This document shows, piece by piece, positions 27,678 to 36,725 of a stretch of DNA of 64,000 bases. The stretch comes from Streptococcus ratti FA-1 = DSM 20564 (GTDB taxonomy: Bacteria > Bacillota > Bacilli > Lactobacillales > Streptococcaceae), in contig NZ_AJTZ01000003.1 of the NCBI RefSeq assembly GCF_000286075.1, forward strand, positions 62,001-126,000. The letters are read 5' to 3'. The notes below the pieces were generated by a model. That model worked only from the letters and a program-made list of their open reading frames with translations, was not told the origin of the DNA and made no database searches. Made by a program: the position numbers and the translations under genes. Position 1 is the first letter of the stretch. The number at the start of each line of letters is the position of its first letter.

Positions 27678-27842
27678 TTATTTTTTGTCCGCCTTACCGT
27701 ATTCTTTAAAAATGCCAAATAAAACCAGCAGCATACCAATAAGGGCAAACGTCATCTGCAACATATTGCTTGACGTTAAGAGAACCCTAATCCCTAAAAA
27801 TAAGACTATCAATACACAAGGAATGACTAAATATTTTTTCAT
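27678..27842 (-). CDS. Small two-helix membrane protein, possible immunity
   Basis: From the ATG at 27842 this is a 54-residue protein with two hydrophobic helices (about 3-20 and 28-44) and a charged tail (KEYGKADKK). It lies 23 bases downstream of a bacteriocin-like peptide gene on the same strand. Small two-helix proteins next to class II peptides are often immunity proteins. It resembles in size and layout the 55-residue protein at 29227-29394. The ribosome site (CTGGGGT) is weak, which suggests coupling to the upstream gene. The function is inferred from context only. Confidence 0.55.
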   Translation of the reverse strand: MKKYLVIPCVLIVLFLGIRVLLTSSNMLQMTFALIGMLLVLFGIFKEYGKADKK

Positions 27843-27865
27843 ATTATGAACCCCAGCTAGTATAA

Positions 27866-28066
27866 TTAACTGACAGTATCGTAACAAAAAGCCGTACTAC
27901 TGCCTGCAAAGCCGGCTGCTGCTCCACCCGGACCAAAGAGCGCACCGCCCATAATAGTACCTCCAACAGTTCCTAAAACACATTGAGCACCGTAACCGTT
28001 TCCACTAATTTCAGATAAAGTTTTTGTATCTATTTCTTCAAATTGTTCTAAAATATATTTATTCAT
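27866..28066 (-). CDS. Class II bacteriocin-like peptide with atypical leader end
   Basis: This 66-residue peptide begins MNKYILEQFEEIDTKTLSEISG, a leader of the NlmA/ComC type. The usual Gly-Gly is replaced: the sequence at the expected site reads SGNGYG, so the -2/-1 pair is GN or NG. The mature part is Gly/Ala-rich with GxxxG-type packing (GGTIMGGALFGPGGAAAG) and two cysteines that could form a disulphide. A strong GGAGGT ribosome site precedes the ATG. It is flanked by a second peptide gene upstream and a two-helix protein downstream. Poor cleavage by a C39 peptidase is possible. Confidence 0.72.
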   Translation of the reverse strand: MNKYILEQFEEIDTKTLSEISGNGYGAQCVLGTVGGTIMGGALFGPGGAAAGFAGSSTAFCYDTVS

Positions 28067-28102
28067 ATCTTACCTCCAAATATATATTTTCAATCAAGTT
28101 TA

Positions 28103-28282
28103 TTAAAAGCAAAAAGCTGCTGCTCCGACCATTGCTCCACCAACCATTCCCCACGGGCCACCAACTGCGCCAAGTCCGCCTGTGCCAAGAATGCCCGTTG
28201 CACAATCCGAAAGTCCACCTTCAACAGTTGAAAGTGCTTCATTGTCCATTATGTCAAATCGTTCAAATGCTTGTGTATTCAT
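28103..28282 (-). CDS. Class II double-glycine bacteriocin-like peptide
   Basis: This 59-residue gene is shorter than common ORF cut-offs. It encodes the leader MNTQAFERFDIMDNEALSTV plus EGG and a 36-residue mature peptide starting LSDCATGILGTGG, Gly/Ala-rich, with two cysteines. The leader is nearly that of S. mutans mutacin IV NlmA-type peptides. AAGGAG precedes the ATG. It is first of three leftward genes (this peptide, the 27866 peptide and a two-helix protein), which may form a two-peptide bacteriocin with immunity. A ComE-type box oriented leftward lies about 150 bases upstream. Confidence 0.85.
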   Translation of the reverse strand: MNTQAFERFDIMDNEALSTVEGGLSDCATGILGTGGLGAVGGPWGMVGGAMVGAAAFCF

Positions 28283-28371
28283 AATAAAACTCCTTTTTCA
28301 TTTTTTGATCTTATCCCTTGCCAAGAAGCACCTATAGTATAACTTATTTTAATCCGTTTGTGTGGCGATTG

Positions 28372-28403
28372 TCGTAAATGGTATCAAATAAGTCGTGAAT
28401 GGA
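28372..28403 (+). promoter_or_regulatory. ComE-type direct-repeat box, rightward
   Basis: TCGTAAATGGT and TCGTGAATGGA are separated by 10 bases. This is the spacing and consensus (TCBTAAAYSGT, 10-base gap) known for the ComE response regulator that activates mutacin genes in S. mutans. Confidence 0.75.
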
Positions 28404-28433
28404 CATTTTAGTGAGAAATCAAAAGTCATTTTT

Positions 28434-28465
28434 CCCATTTACGACCTATTTGGGGTCGTTCACGA
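28434..28465 (-). promoter_or_regulatory. ComE-type direct-repeat box, leftward
   Basis: On the minus strand TCGTGAACGAC and TCGTAAATGGG are separated by 10 bases. It faces the rightward box at 28372-28403 and points to the peptide genes at 28282 and 28066. A TAAAAT follows about 26 bases further along. Confidence 0.75.
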
Positions 28466-28919
28466 CATTCACTCCAATTCTTTTAATTTTTTCGGCATAA
28501 TAAAGGCAGATTTATGAGAAAAGGAAAACAGAAGTTTTATAAATAGGTTCCTCAGGTAAATGCTCATGACAGTAGTATTACAGCGCCGGTTTCTATTGCT
28601 AAACACCATGGCTCACGCTATTCTCTGCCACATTTGTGAGAATTAACCAAAACAAATAGAGAAAAAGCAACTACTCTGGAAATTAAACTGGAGATCCTAT
28701 CATTATCAGAATCAGATTTCTAATTATCCTACCACAATTTCTAATATTCTTGAGTTTTTAACAATTGTATTACCATAACATTATTTCTAAAGAAAATATC
28801 CAGAAAATAAAAGGGGAGTTTTCAAAAAAATAACATATTTACAACAATTGACGTCATTCCTTGATTTCTGTAAAAAAAGTATTACTATGGAGATAAATTA
28901 TAAAAAGGAGATACGTTTA
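28466..28919. other. Intergenic region between bacteriocin promoters
   Basis: No convincing gene. A 27-codon frame at about 28567 (MLMTVVLQRRF...) has no ribosome site. The region may hold a decayed peptide gene that once used the rightward ComE box, since the next intact gene is 520 bases away. Confidence 0.35.
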
Positions 28920-29201
28920 ATGAACACTTTAGCTTTTGAACAATTTGAAACTTTGGATACTGAGTCTCTATCATCCGTTGAGGCCGGTGGTGTTATTTTA
29001 GGTGTTGCCGGTGCTATAGCCGGAGGAGTGGGCGGCTTATTTGCTGGAGCAGCGGCTGGAGCTGCTGTTGGAACTGTGACTGTTCCACTTGTTGGTGCAC
29101 TGCCTGGAGCTACTGCCGGAGCTATCGGCGGAGCCGTAACCGGAGCCGCAACTCTCGGCATAGCTGGAGCGGGTGTTAATACTTGGGGGCCTTGGGTTTA
29201 A
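28920..29201 (+). CDS. Large Gly/Ala-rich double-glycine bacteriocin-like peptide
   Basis: From the ATG at 28920 (AAAAAGGAG nine bases upstream) this is 93 residues. The leader MNTLAFEQFETLDTESLSSV ends in EAGG. The 69-residue mature part is almost entirely Gly, Ala, Val, Leu and Thr with many GxxxG and AxxxA spacings and ends NTWGPWV. It resembles class IIb pore formers but is longer. The open frame extends further upstream without relevance. A 55-residue two-helix protein gene starts 25 bases downstream. Confidence 0.82.
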   Translation: MNTLAFEQFETLDTESLSSVEAGGVILGVAGAIAGGVGGLFAGAAAGAAVGTVTVPLVGALPGATAGAIGGAVTGAATLGIAGAGVNTWGPWV

Positions 29202-29226
29202 TTACCTCTGGAAGAAAGGGGGATAT

Positions 29227-29394
29227 ATGCTATCACCTAAATTCGCTTGGTTTGTTCTTGCAAGCTACCCTGTCTTGCTGCTTATTTCATTGTTATTGCC
29301 AATTAAAAATATTAAACTTATTGTATTTACAATATTGTTAGTAGAAAATCTTTTGGTTATTGCGCTTTACTTAAAAGGAAAGTATTTTGCATAA
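29227..29394 (+). CDS. Small two-helix membrane protein, possible immunity
   Basis: The 55-residue product (ATG at 29227, AAAGGGGG upstream) has two long hydrophobic helices separated by PIKNIK and ends in basic LKGKYFA. It follows the Gly/Ala-rich bacteriocin gene by 25 bases, with a terminator directly after, so the two form one unit. It is probably the immunity protein, by position and shape. The longer frame starting at 29173 overlaps the peptide gene and is not preferred. Confidence 0.6.
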   Translation: MLSPKFAWFVLASYPVLLLISLLLPIKNIKLIVFTILLVENLLVIALYLKGKYFA

Positions 29395-29408
29395 CATCAT
29401 GTAAACAC

Positions 29409-29453
29409 AAAAACAGCCTGATTCCTAAGCTCAAAAGGAATTGGGCTGTTTTT
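29409..29453 (+). terminator. Terminator of the 28920-29394 unit
   Basis: AAAACAGCCTGATTCC pairs with GGAATTGGGCTGTTTTT (with one wobble) across a TAAGCTCAAAA loop. Confidence 0.85.
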
Positions 29454-29592
29454 ATCCTATTAATAAATCAAATCCTATTTCCGCCAATCCTGGCGATTGT
29501 TCTCGGTTGCCGCAAGATGATGACTGAGGCTGTTTTCCTAAGAAAAATAATAAAGCAGTCCAGCAATCAGTAAGTCTGAAATCTTATGCTAT

Positions 29593-29735
29593 TTAAGAGC
29601 GTCGTCTCTGATTTTTTATGCTCGAGAGAACTGCCTTAACCGAAATACCATAAGCCTTCTCTTTCCCGTAAAGGCGAATAGCAAGACCAACATCTTCTTG
29701 ACTGTCTTTGTTGGGCCGCCCAAACTTTTGCCAGC
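29593..29735 (-). pseudogene. Remnant of a serine-recombinase C terminus
   Basis: The minus strand reads FGRPNKDSQEDVGLAIRLYG, then KEKAYGISVKAVLSSIKNQRRRS, before a stop. This resembles the C-terminal helix-turn-helix of resolvase/invertase proteins (GRPK..., a helix, then a recognition helix with IS). No catalytic domain or start is present. It lies just after der. The assignment is by eye and could be wrong. Confidence 0.4.
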
Positions 29736-29743
29736 ACCTACTT

Positions 29744-31054
29744 CTACTTGCGTTTCCGGGCGATCAAACGGATAGGAGTTCCTTCAAAAACAAAGGCTTG
29801 ACGAATTTGATTTTCTAAAAAACGCAGATAAGAAAAATGCATCAGCTCTTCTTCATTAACAAAAATGATAAACGTTGGCGGCTTAACAGAAACCTGTGTC
29901 GCATAGAATATTTTGAGCCGTCTGCCTTTATCGGTTGGTGTTGGATTAACAGCAACAGCATCCATGATGACATCATTGAGCACTGCTGACGGAATTCGCG
30001 TATTTTGACTTTGGCTGATCTGTTTAATCATATCCGGCAACTTGTTTAAACGCTGCTTAGTTAAAGCCGAGACAAAGATAATCGGGGCATAAGTGATATA
30101 TTGGAAATTATTTTTTACATCATCTTCCCACTGGGCAACTGTATGATTGTCCTTTTTAACCCTATCCCACTTATTGACAACGATGATAATCCCTTTGCCG
30201 GCTTCATGAGCAAAGCCAGCTATGCGCTTATCATACTCGCGAATTCCCTCTTCCGCATTGATAACCATAAGTACAATATCAGAACGCTCAATAGCACGCA
30301 TGGCACGCATGACAGAATACTTTTCTGTATTTTCGTAAACCTTTCCGGACTTGCGCATACCAGCAGTGTCAATCATGATAAATTCCTGACCTTGGCTGTC
30401 CGTAAAATGCGTATCAACAGCATCGCGTGTGGTACCGGCAACAGGGCTCGCAATCACGCGCTCTTCTCCTAAAATAGCATTAATAAGACTGGATTTACCA
30501 ACATTGGGACGGCCAATCAGACTGAATTTTATCACATCAGGATTGTCTTCTTCGAATTTCGTTGGAAGGTTTTGCACAATAGCATCCAGCACGTCTCCGG
30601 TTCCAAGTCCATGGACAGATGAAACAGGATAGGGATCTCCCAAACCAAGCGAATAAAAATCATAAATATCATTACGCATTTCAGGATTATCCACCTTATT
30701 GACAGCTAGAATAACAGGCTTGTTGGTACGGTAGAGAATCCTTGCAACGTACTCATCAGCATCTGTGACTCCTTCTCTGCCAGATACCACAAAAACAATA
30801 ACATCAGCCTCTGTCATAGCAATATCAGCCTGATGCTTGATCTGTTCCATAAACGGCGCATCAACATCATCAATGCCGCCTGTATCGATCAAGGAAAACT
30901 TGCGGTTAAGCCACTCTGCACTTGCATAGATGCGGTCCCTAGTCACTCCTTCAACATCTTCAACGATGGAAATACGTTCACCGGCTATACGGTTAAAAAG
31001 CGTTGATTTGCCGACATTGGGACGGCCGACAATCGCCACGGTTGGTAAAGCCAT
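29744..31054 (-). CDS. der: Ribosome biogenesis GTPase Der
   Basis: Der (EngA) is an essential GTPase for 50S subunit assembly. The 436-residue protein has two tandem G domains, with P loops [14 protein letters not shown] near residue 9 and [14 protein letters not shown] near 180. It carries the matching DTGG/DTAG, NKVD and NKWD motifs, and a C-terminal KH-like domain ending [10 protein letters not shown]. Length is standard. It is the last gene of the nrdR-dnaB-dnaI-der run, 12 bases after dnaI. Confidence 0.97.
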   Translation of the reverse strand: MALPTVAIVGRPNVGKSTLFNRIAGERISIVEDVEGVTRDRIYASAEWLNRKFSLIDTGGIDDVDAPFMEQIKHQADIAMTEADVIVFVVSGREGVTDADEYVARILYRTNKPVILAVNKVDNPEMRNDIYDFYSLGLGDPYPVSSVHGLGTGDVLDAIVQNLPTKFEEDNPDVIKFSLIGRPNVGKSSLINAILGEERVIASPVAGTTRDAVDTHFTDSQGQEFIMIDTAGMRKSGKVYENTEKYSVMRAMRAIERSDIVLMVINAEEGIREYDKRIAGFAHEAGKGIIIVVNKWDRVKKDNHTVAQWEDDVKNNFQYITYAPIIFVSALTKQRLNKLPDMIKQISQSQNTRIPSAVLNDVIMDAVAVNPTPTDKGRRLKIFYATQVSVKPPTFIIFVNEEELMHFSYLRFLENQIRQAFVFEGTPIRLIARKRK

Positions 31055-31066
31055 TACTGCTCCTTC

Positions 31067-31969
31067 TTATCTTCTGTTTTCACCTTCTAGGTGAACTTCT
31101 TTAGCTAAATAGCGAATCCGTTCCATGACACGCTTAGCCTGCCAGGTTTCATCGCTTCCGCGGATATTAGCCAATTTAGCTTCTAAATCTTTAAAACTAT
31201 AGTTAGAGGTAAAAAAGGTAGGCAATTCCTCTAACATGCGGTACTGTAAAATAACCTGCAAAACTTCATCCCGAATCCAAGAAGTACTCTGTTCAGCACC
31301 GATATCATCCAAAATCAGAACTTCAGCCTTTTTAACAGCATCAATTTCATCTTTGACAGTTCCTGTGTTAATAGCATTTTTCACATCAATGGTAAAACTT
31401 GGAAAATGCAAAAGCGTTGTCGCAGCGCCTTTCTGCTCTGAGAGTTCATGAGCCATGGCTGCCATTAGATAAGATTTGCCGATTCCCATATCGCCATAGA
31501 GGTAAAGTCCCTTTTGCTTAGGGCTGGGATAATTTTCAACAAAATCAGCAACCATCTTAAAAACATCCAAACGCTTGACGTCATCAAGACTGATATCATC
31601 AAAAGAGATATTCTTATAGGATCTAGGCAGGCTGATAACATTGATACGTTCTGAAACAGCCTGTTTCTTTTGAGAGTCTTTAAGCTCCTTGGTTTCTAAA
31701 TAAGAAACGTCCGCATAGCCTGCATTCATAGCCAAAATTGGCTGATAACCCTTGGCAACATAATCCTCAGCACCACTTTTAAAACGGTCGCGTTCCATCA
31801 AGTATTGATTAAATTTAGGCAGACTGAGTTTAATCTGCTCCTGAGTCAAATGGTGAGCAGCGATAAAATCAGCAATATCTTGGTCTGCTAAAATAGCCTG
31901 CATCATTTTTTCAGTATCATAGTGCCTTTGATGATTCTTTTTAGCTAAGGTTTGCCCAATTTTTTCCAT
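31067..31969 (-). CDS. dnaI: Primosomal protein DnaI (helicase loader)
   Basis: DnaI is the AAA+ loader that places the replicative helicase DnaC on DNA. The 300-residue protein has an N-terminal helicase-binding region and the ATPase with Walker A LYGDMGIGKSYLMAAMA near residue 160 and Walker B VLILDDIGAEQ. The arginine-rich C terminus (RGSDETWQAKRVMERIRYLA) is typical. It begins one base after the dnaB stop, indicating tight coupling. Confidence 0.95.
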   Translation of the reverse strand: MEKIGQTLAKKNHQRHYDTEKMMQAILADQDIADFIAAHHLTQEQIKLSLPKFNQYLMERDRFKSGAEDYVAKGYQPILAMNAGYADVSYLETKELKDSQKKQAVSERINVISLPRSYKNISFDDISLDDVKRLDVFKMVADFVENYPSPKQKGLYLYGDMGIGKSYLMAAMAHELSEQKGAATTLLHFPSFTIDVKNAINTGTVKDEIDAVKKAEVLILDDIGAEQSTSWIRDEVLQVILQYRMLEELPTFFTSNYSFKDLEAKLANIRGSDETWQAKRVMERIRYLAKEVHLEGENRR

Positions 31970-33136
31970 CTACTCACCATCCTTTCTCAATCTGGCAAGC
32001 GTCTGACGTTTAATTTCGTCTAAACGCGCCTGCTCATCTGCTGTTGTTTCATTTTTATAGTCCTGATTGCTCCACTCGGGAACATTGCTCTTTGCCTTTG
32101 TTTTTCCTTGATTTTGGCTCGTCTTGCGTTCAGAAAAGGCGCGCATTTTTTCAACAGCCTGTTCTGCAGAAGCAACCTTTTGATAGGCAAAATCATTGGC
32201 GATTTTCATCAAATAACGCTTATTGAGATTTGCCGAATTAGTTTTGGAAACAGTGTATAAAACCATAACATTGATCACTTCGTCCAAAAAGCTCATTTCT
32301 GCTAAATCAGCCAGCAGTTTTCGCTCATCTGCTGTAATCGCTGCATGCCGCGTCTTTTTTATCTTAGCCAGAAAAATCTCAGGTCTGTCAGACTTGGCTT
32401 CATGAATAATAATTTGCTCTTCCTTAGAAAATTGACTGACCGTATCATCGCGCTTGGCTTGCTCTTTTTTTAGCTGCATGCGCTTGGTTGAAATTTTATG
32501 CTGACTGGCCGTTTCTTTTGCCAAAAGATAGGTTTCATACCAAGTCAGTTTGTATTTTTCAGAGATTACATATAAAGCAACAGCATCTGTCTGTTCATCA
32601 GCAAACTGCAGGCCGTCTCTAGCCATCAGATGTTTAAAACTATCTAAATCAAAGTCCGTTTTGCTTTTAACTGTTTCCTTGGGCTGAGGCTGCTCTGTGT
32701 GCCCAAAAACATCAGAAAACTTTTTAGACAGATCCCTAGCGTCCTTAGGAACATCCAGCTTCAGATATTCCAAAGCAACCTGACCGATTTTTTGCTCTAA
32801 AAGATTGCGGTAAACAGCATTTTTACAAAAGGCCTCGGCAGTTAAAGGCGCCAGCAATTTGATATAGTAGAGGCCGTCTTTCTTATAAAAAACCAAGAGA
32901 TCCATAGCCGTCAAAATATACAGGGACTCTTCAAAACGGGCCATACCAAACTGCGTATGATTAAGAACTTCGCTAAATTTATGCCTTTTCTCACCATTAT
33001 CAAAAAAACTGATAAAATACTGATAAAGAGCTGCAGCGTCACTGCCGATAATAGGCAAATAAAAGCGCATCAAGCTGACAGTATCCGACAGGAGATAGTT
33101 CTGCCTAACGTAGAGAAATTCATCAATCGGTTTCAT
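31970..33136 (-). CDS. dnaB: Replication initiation protein DnaB (Firmicute type)
   Basis: This 388-residue protein is the Firmicute DnaB, a helicase-loading and membrane-attachment factor (not the E. coli helicase). It shows the two DnaD/DnaB-like helical domains ([31 protein letters not shown] at the start; [31 protein letters not shown] near residues 288-318) and a charged C-terminal tail. It overlaps nrdR upstream by 14 bases and abuts dnaI, the conserved streptococcal order. Confidence 0.93.
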   Translation of the reverse strand: MKPIDEFLYVRQNYLLSDTVSLMRFYLPIIGSDAAALYQYFISFFDNGEKRHKFSEVLNHTQFGMARFEESLYILTAMDLLVFYKKDGLYYIKLLAPLTAEAFCKNAVYRNLLEQKIGQVALEYLKLDVPKDARDLSKKFSDVFGHTEQPQPKETVKSKTDFDLDSFKHLMARDGLQFADEQTDAVALYVISEKYKLTWYETYLLAKETASQHKISTKRMQLKKEQAKRDDTVSQFSKEEQIIIHEAKSDRPEIFLAKIKKTRHAAITADERKLLADLAEMSFLDEVINVMVLYTVSKTNSANLNKRYLMKIANDFAYQKVASAEQAVEKMRAFSERKTSQNQGKTKAKSNVPEWSNQDYKNETTADEQARLDEIKRQTLARLRKDGE

Positions 33137-33614
33137 CTAAGGTACTCTTTTTCTTACTTCTTACGCGGTTAGTAATTTGCTGCAGGAGCGCTTCAATTTC
33201 ATCAACGTCCTTAAAGCTGCGGTAGACGCTGGCAAACCGAACGTAAGTAATCTCATCCAGCTCTGCCAACTCATCCATAACCAAATTCCCAATGACAACG
33301 CTGGAAACTTCACTGTCATAGTCACTGCGGATTTTTTGCTCAATATCATTGACAACTTTTTCAATAGCACTGCTGGATACAGGACGTTTCTGGGCACTGC
33401 GGATAATACCATTGAAAATTTTATCACGGGAAAATTGCTCTCTGGTTCCATCTTTTTTAATAACTAAAAGCGGCAGTTCTTCAATTCTTTCAAAGGTTGT
33501 AAAACGTGTATGGCAATTTTCACATTCTCGGCGGCGTCTGATCGTGTTGCCTTCTTCAGCCTGACGGCTGTCAACAACACTGGATTTTAAATAATTACAC
33601 TTAGGACAGCGCAT
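33123..33614 (-). CDS. nrdR: Transcriptional repressor NrdR
   Basis: NrdR senses dATP/ATP and represses ribonucleotide reductase genes. The 163-residue protein starts with the zinc ribbon MRCPKCN ... [13 protein letters not shown] (four cysteines) and continues with the ATP-cone ([20 protein letters not shown] ... [10 protein letters not shown]). Length is typical. It is first in nrdR-dnaB-dnaI-der. Confidence 0.97.
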   Translation of the reverse strand: MRCPKCNYLKSSVVDSRQAEEGNTIRRRRECENCHTRFTTFERIEELPLLVIKKDGTREQFSRDKIFNGIIRSAQKRPVSSSAIEKVVNDIEQKIRSDYDSEVSSVVIGNLVMDELAELDEITYVRFASVYRSFKDVDEIEALLQQITNRVRSKKKSTLDETD

Positions 33615-33748
33615 GAAAACACCTCACTTCTTGATTCAAGTTAGTACTTTATTTTACCATATTTTGGTCTGGAACAAAAGTAAGCAGCAACAGCCAAACA
33701 AAACCTATTTCCTAATCCTAGCAGCCTTCTGCACACACATAAAAATAA

Positions 33749-33779
33749 GGGACAGAAATCTCTTTCTCCCCCTTGTTTT
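33749..33779 (-). terminator. Candidate terminator of covR
   Basis: On the minus strand a GGGGGAGAAA ... TTTCTGTCCCTT stem is followed by ATTTTTAT, just after the covR stop. Confidence 0.5.
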
Positions 33780-34469
33780 TTATTTTTCGCGGATAACGTA
33801 ACCCATACCGCGGACGGTCTGAATATAACTTTCTTTGCCAGAGACATCAATTTTGCCGCGAAGGTAGCGAATATAGACATCAACCACGTTCGTTTCAGCC
33901 TCTTGATCATACTTCCAGACTCGATCCAGAAGCTCTTCTCTGGTCATAACTTGGTTGATGTTTTCCATAAGAGCACTGAGCAAATCAAACTCTCGCTTGG
34001 TTAAAGGTATAGTTTCACCACTTCGAATCGCAGCTCGATTGTGCACATCCAGCTGCAAATCACGATAAGCACTGTCTTTCTTTACAGAATGCTTCGCCCT
34101 TTCAATATCCTGACGGCGAAAAATGGCGCGAACCCGAGCCAGCAATTCTTCAATAGCAAAAGGTTTTATAACATAGCCGTCTGCACCGCGATCCAATCCC
34201 GTGACAATATCCATAGTAGAATCACGGGCAGTAACCATAATGATATAGGTTGTTTTTTCCAGCTGCAGCCGACGCGTTACTTCATAGCCGTCCATTTTCG
34301 GCAACATCAAATCAAGAAGGATTAAATCAAAATCCCTTTCAAGAGCTTTGTCTAAGCCGGAACGTCCATCGTGTTCCACGTCAACTTCATATCCTTCATG
34401 CTGCAGTTCCAGAGAAACAAACTTTGCAAGGTTTTTTTCATCTTCAATAATTAAAATACTTTTAGCCAT
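33780..34469 (-). CDS. covR: Orphan response regulator CovR
   Basis: This 229-residue OmpR/PhoB-type regulator matches streptococcal CovR (CsrR, GcrR). The receiver domain has the acidic pocket IIEDEKN and the phospho-Asp in LILLDLMLPKMDG (near 53), with Thr and Lys in VTARDS and VIKPF. The winged-helix DNA-binding domain (EFDLLSALMENINQVMTREELLDRVW ... VRGMGYVIREK) covers about 130-229. No sensor kinase gene is adjacent: nrdR follows, and 350 bases of AT-rich DNA precede. In S. mutans CovR is also an orphan that represses glucan and virulence genes. Confidence 0.93.
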   Translation of the reverse strand: MAKSILIIEDEKNLAKFVSLELQHEGYEVDVEHDGRSGLDKALERDFDLILLDLMLPKMDGYEVTRRLQLEKTTYIIMVTARDSTMDIVTGLDRGADGYVIKPFAIEELLARVRAIFRRQDIERAKHSVKKDSAYRDLQLDVHNRAAIRSGETIPLTKREFDLLSALMENINQVMTREELLDRVWKYDQEAETNVVDVYIRYLRGKIDVSGKESYIQTVRGMGYVIREK

Positions 34470-34825
34470 ATACCCCCCAGCTTATTATTCAATATATTTT
34501 TTGTAACTTTATTTTAATAAAATTAAATTTTTATAATCAAACTATAAAGTCTGAGTAACAAACTTATTACAGTTCTATAAGGTCATTATTTTTTTATTAT
34601 GATAATGCCTAATTCCTTTAATATCAAGGAAACTCAAACTTTATCAATCTCTTTTTCAAAATTTTATTTTTTAAAATAATCCACCAGTTTTTTCATTATA
34701 CTATTTCTTTTTCCTTTTTTCAATGGCTATTATTAATTTTATGAGTCAATTTCTAAGAAAAAAATTTGATTTATTCAACAATTTGAAACCTTGAAGCTTT
34801 TCCCTGACATCCGGCAGGAGGTATA
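34470..34825. other. AT-rich region upstream of covR
   Basis: No ORF is supportable. The stretch is very rich in A and T (runs such as TTTTATTTTTTAAAATAA), as expected for a CovR-regulated or autoregulated promoter, but I cannot define single sites. Confidence 0.5.
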
Positions 34826-35362
34826 TCACTCGTCATCAAACAACCCATCCAGAGCTGCAAAGGGGCTGTTTCTTTCTTTCTTTTCTTTTTGCAAATTTTG
34901 ATAGTCTTCCTCACTAAGAAGATTCCAATCCTGTCCTGAGGGCAGCTGTTGATTTTTCTTTTCTTCTTCAGTAAGAATCTTTAAAGGAATATTGAGCAAA
35001 ATATTATCAATAACACTTTCTTCTAAATCAATGACCGCATCTTCTAAGATTAAGACGAGATTCTCATCCACCAGATCCTTCTTATCTTCTAACTGGCTGT
35101 TTTCTATAAAGACTTCATTAATAAATAGTGATTTGGCTTGTTTCACAGTTTCTAAAGAGCGGCTGGAGGGCAGACTGATTGTATAGCTCAAATCATAATT
35201 TAACAAATACAAACCATTATCATAGCTAACAGTCCCCTTGGCCAAAACATCTTCAAGACCCAAGACATCAGGATTTCTTTCCTTGACAGCTTCTTCAACA
35301 GATAGCTTTTCTTCAAACGCCACACCTTCTGGCTGCTTTTTAATATCGCTAACAGTAAACAT
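34826..35362 (-). CDS. YceD / DUF177 family protein
   Basis: The 178-residue acidic protein matches the YceD (DUF177) family, linked to 23S rRNA or 50S assembly because it is often encoded beside rpmF. Visible family traits are a central beta-rich region (DNGLYLLNYDLSYTISLPSSRS), an acidic stretch (LEDAVIDLEESVIDNILLNIPLKI) and the C-terminal tail SPFAALDGLFDDE, a good family signature. rpmF is not next to it here. The gene stands alone with a usable ribosome site. Confidence 0.82.
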   Translation of the reverse strand: MFTVSDIKKQPEGVAFEEKLSVEEAVKERNPDVLGLEDVLAKGTVSYDNGLYLLNYDLSYTISLPSSRSLETVKQAKSLFINEVFIENSQLEDKKDLVDENLVLILEDAVIDLEESVIDNILLNIPLKILTEEEKKNQQLPSGQDWNLLSEEDYQNLQKEKKERNSPFAALDGLFDDE

Positions 35363-35384
35363 TTTTATTTCCTCCGATAATTGT

Positions 35385-35705
35385 TCAGATCGTTAACATT
35401 ATATCAATAATCCACTGACTTGTCCCTGAATTTCTGTTTAAGCTCCTGCATCTAAAAAAACAGAATGCACTTGTTTTGATAAATGGATAAAAAACAGATT
35501 GTTTTTTTATTGTCCTGTGACAATGGTAGGCAGAGCGAGGCAATGTAGCCATTTTTCGGAGCAGATCTAGTCGAAATCCTCCTGAGGCCATCATATCCCT
35601 GACTTTTGAGCCTATAAATAGTCAGTTTGTCTTCAAAATTTAATTTCATAAGAAAAGCACTCCCAAGTGTTAGATTTTTCCCTAACTTTTGGGGTGCGGT
35701 ACATT
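35385..35705 (-). mobile_element. Relic of an IS3-family element with internal deletion
   Basis: The right-end palindrome (35656-35703; TAACTTTTGGGGTGCGGTACA) is followed on the minus strand by a frame starting MKLNFEDKLTIYRLKSQG. This matches the OrfA start of the complete IS at 39790 ([18 protein letters not shown]). It then jumps to sequence like the OrfB start ([20 protein letters not shown] versus [20 protein letters not shown]). OrfA and OrfB are thus fused by a deletion, and the left half is lost. It is non-functional. Confidence 0.75.
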
Positions 35706-35816
35706 TCTACTCTCTTGTTTTAAAATAAACCGAGCCTTAAAGGCTGGCTGGAACTATTATTTAGCTTAAATAGTCAGTAACTGATTTGTTAAAGTATAAC
35801 TTTGCAGCTTCTGGTT

Positions 35817-36716
35817 TTACATTTGCTCTAGGCGTTTGATGCGGTCAGCAAGCGGCGGATGAGTATAAAACAGGTGCTGCAGGCTGGATTTCTTCTGCGG
35901 ATCGTTGATATAGAGCGCAGCACTGGCATCATCAACAGGATGTGCCATAGGCTGCGACTGCTCCAATTTGCGCAGAGCCTTAATCATCCCTTGTGGATTG
36001 CGGGTCAATTCAACCGAGCTGGCATCCGCCAAATATTCACGCTGGCGAGAAATAGCCAGCTGGACTAAACTAGCTGCCAAAGGTGCTAAAATAATAGCTA
36101 AAATGGAAAAAATCAGCAAGATAATCTGCACATAACCGCCGCCCTCATTGTCATTTGATCGGCGATTTCTACCACCTCCAAACCACATCATGCGGCCGCC
36201 AATACTGGAAATAAGAGTCACAGCACTGGCAAGGGCCACGGCGATCGTCGAAATCCGAATATCATAATTACGGATATGGCTGACTTCGTGACCGATAACG
36301 CCTTCTAATTCCTCACGGTTCATAACAGCTAAAAGGCCCGTTGTTGCTGCAACTGCAGCGTTCTTAGGGCTGGAGCCGGTCGCAAAGGCATTGAGCGAAG
36401 GATCATCAACCACATAGACACGCGGCATGGGAATCTGTGCTACCATAGCCATGTCTTCTACAATATGATAGTAATCTGGCATCTCCTCTGCTGTCACTTC
36501 TCTAGCATTATTCATAGCCATTACAACATTGGTTGATTGAAAAATCATACTGAAAGCATAGATGAAGCCAATGATTAAAGCAATGATGACGCCGCCGGCT
36601 AAATTATCCAGCCAAAGGTAACCAACTGCAGCACCGATAGCAGCTAAAAGCAGAAAGAAGACAACCAGCAAAATGATTGTCTTTCTTTTATTACTGGCTA
36701 TTTGATCAAACAGCAT
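35817..36716 (-). CDS. htpX: Membrane zinc metalloprotease HtpX
   Basis: HtpX is a membrane protease for misfolded membrane proteins. The 299-residue protein has two N-terminal helices (about 13-55), the zinc site [18 protein letters not shown] near residue 137, two further helices (155-175, 190-215) and the third ligand region [12 protein letters not shown]. Length is standard. It lies 9 bases downstream of lemA on the same strand, the usual lemA-htpX pair of streptococci. Confidence 0.96.
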   Translation of the reverse strand: MLFDQIASNKRKTIILLVVFFLLLAAIGAAVGYLWLDNLAGGVIIALIIGFIYAFSMIFQSTNVVMAMNNAREVTAEEMPDYYHIVEDMAMVAQIPMPRVYVVDDPSLNAFATGSSPKNAAVAATTGLLAVMNREELEGVIGHEVSHIRNYDIRISTIAVALASAVTLISSIGGRMMWFGGGRNRRSNDNEGGGYVQIILLIFSILAIILAPLAASLVQLAISRQREYLADASSVELTRNPQGMIKALRKLEQSQPMAHPVDDASAALYINDPQKKSSLQHLFYTHPPLADRIKRLEQM

Positions 36717-36725
36717 AACAGTCTC

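Noticed and set aside
28898..29161. An 87-codon Pro/Ala/Thr-rich frame on the minus strand
   Set aside because: It is the mirror of the Gly/Ala-rich bacteriocin gene at 28920-29201, which has a proper leader and ribosome site.
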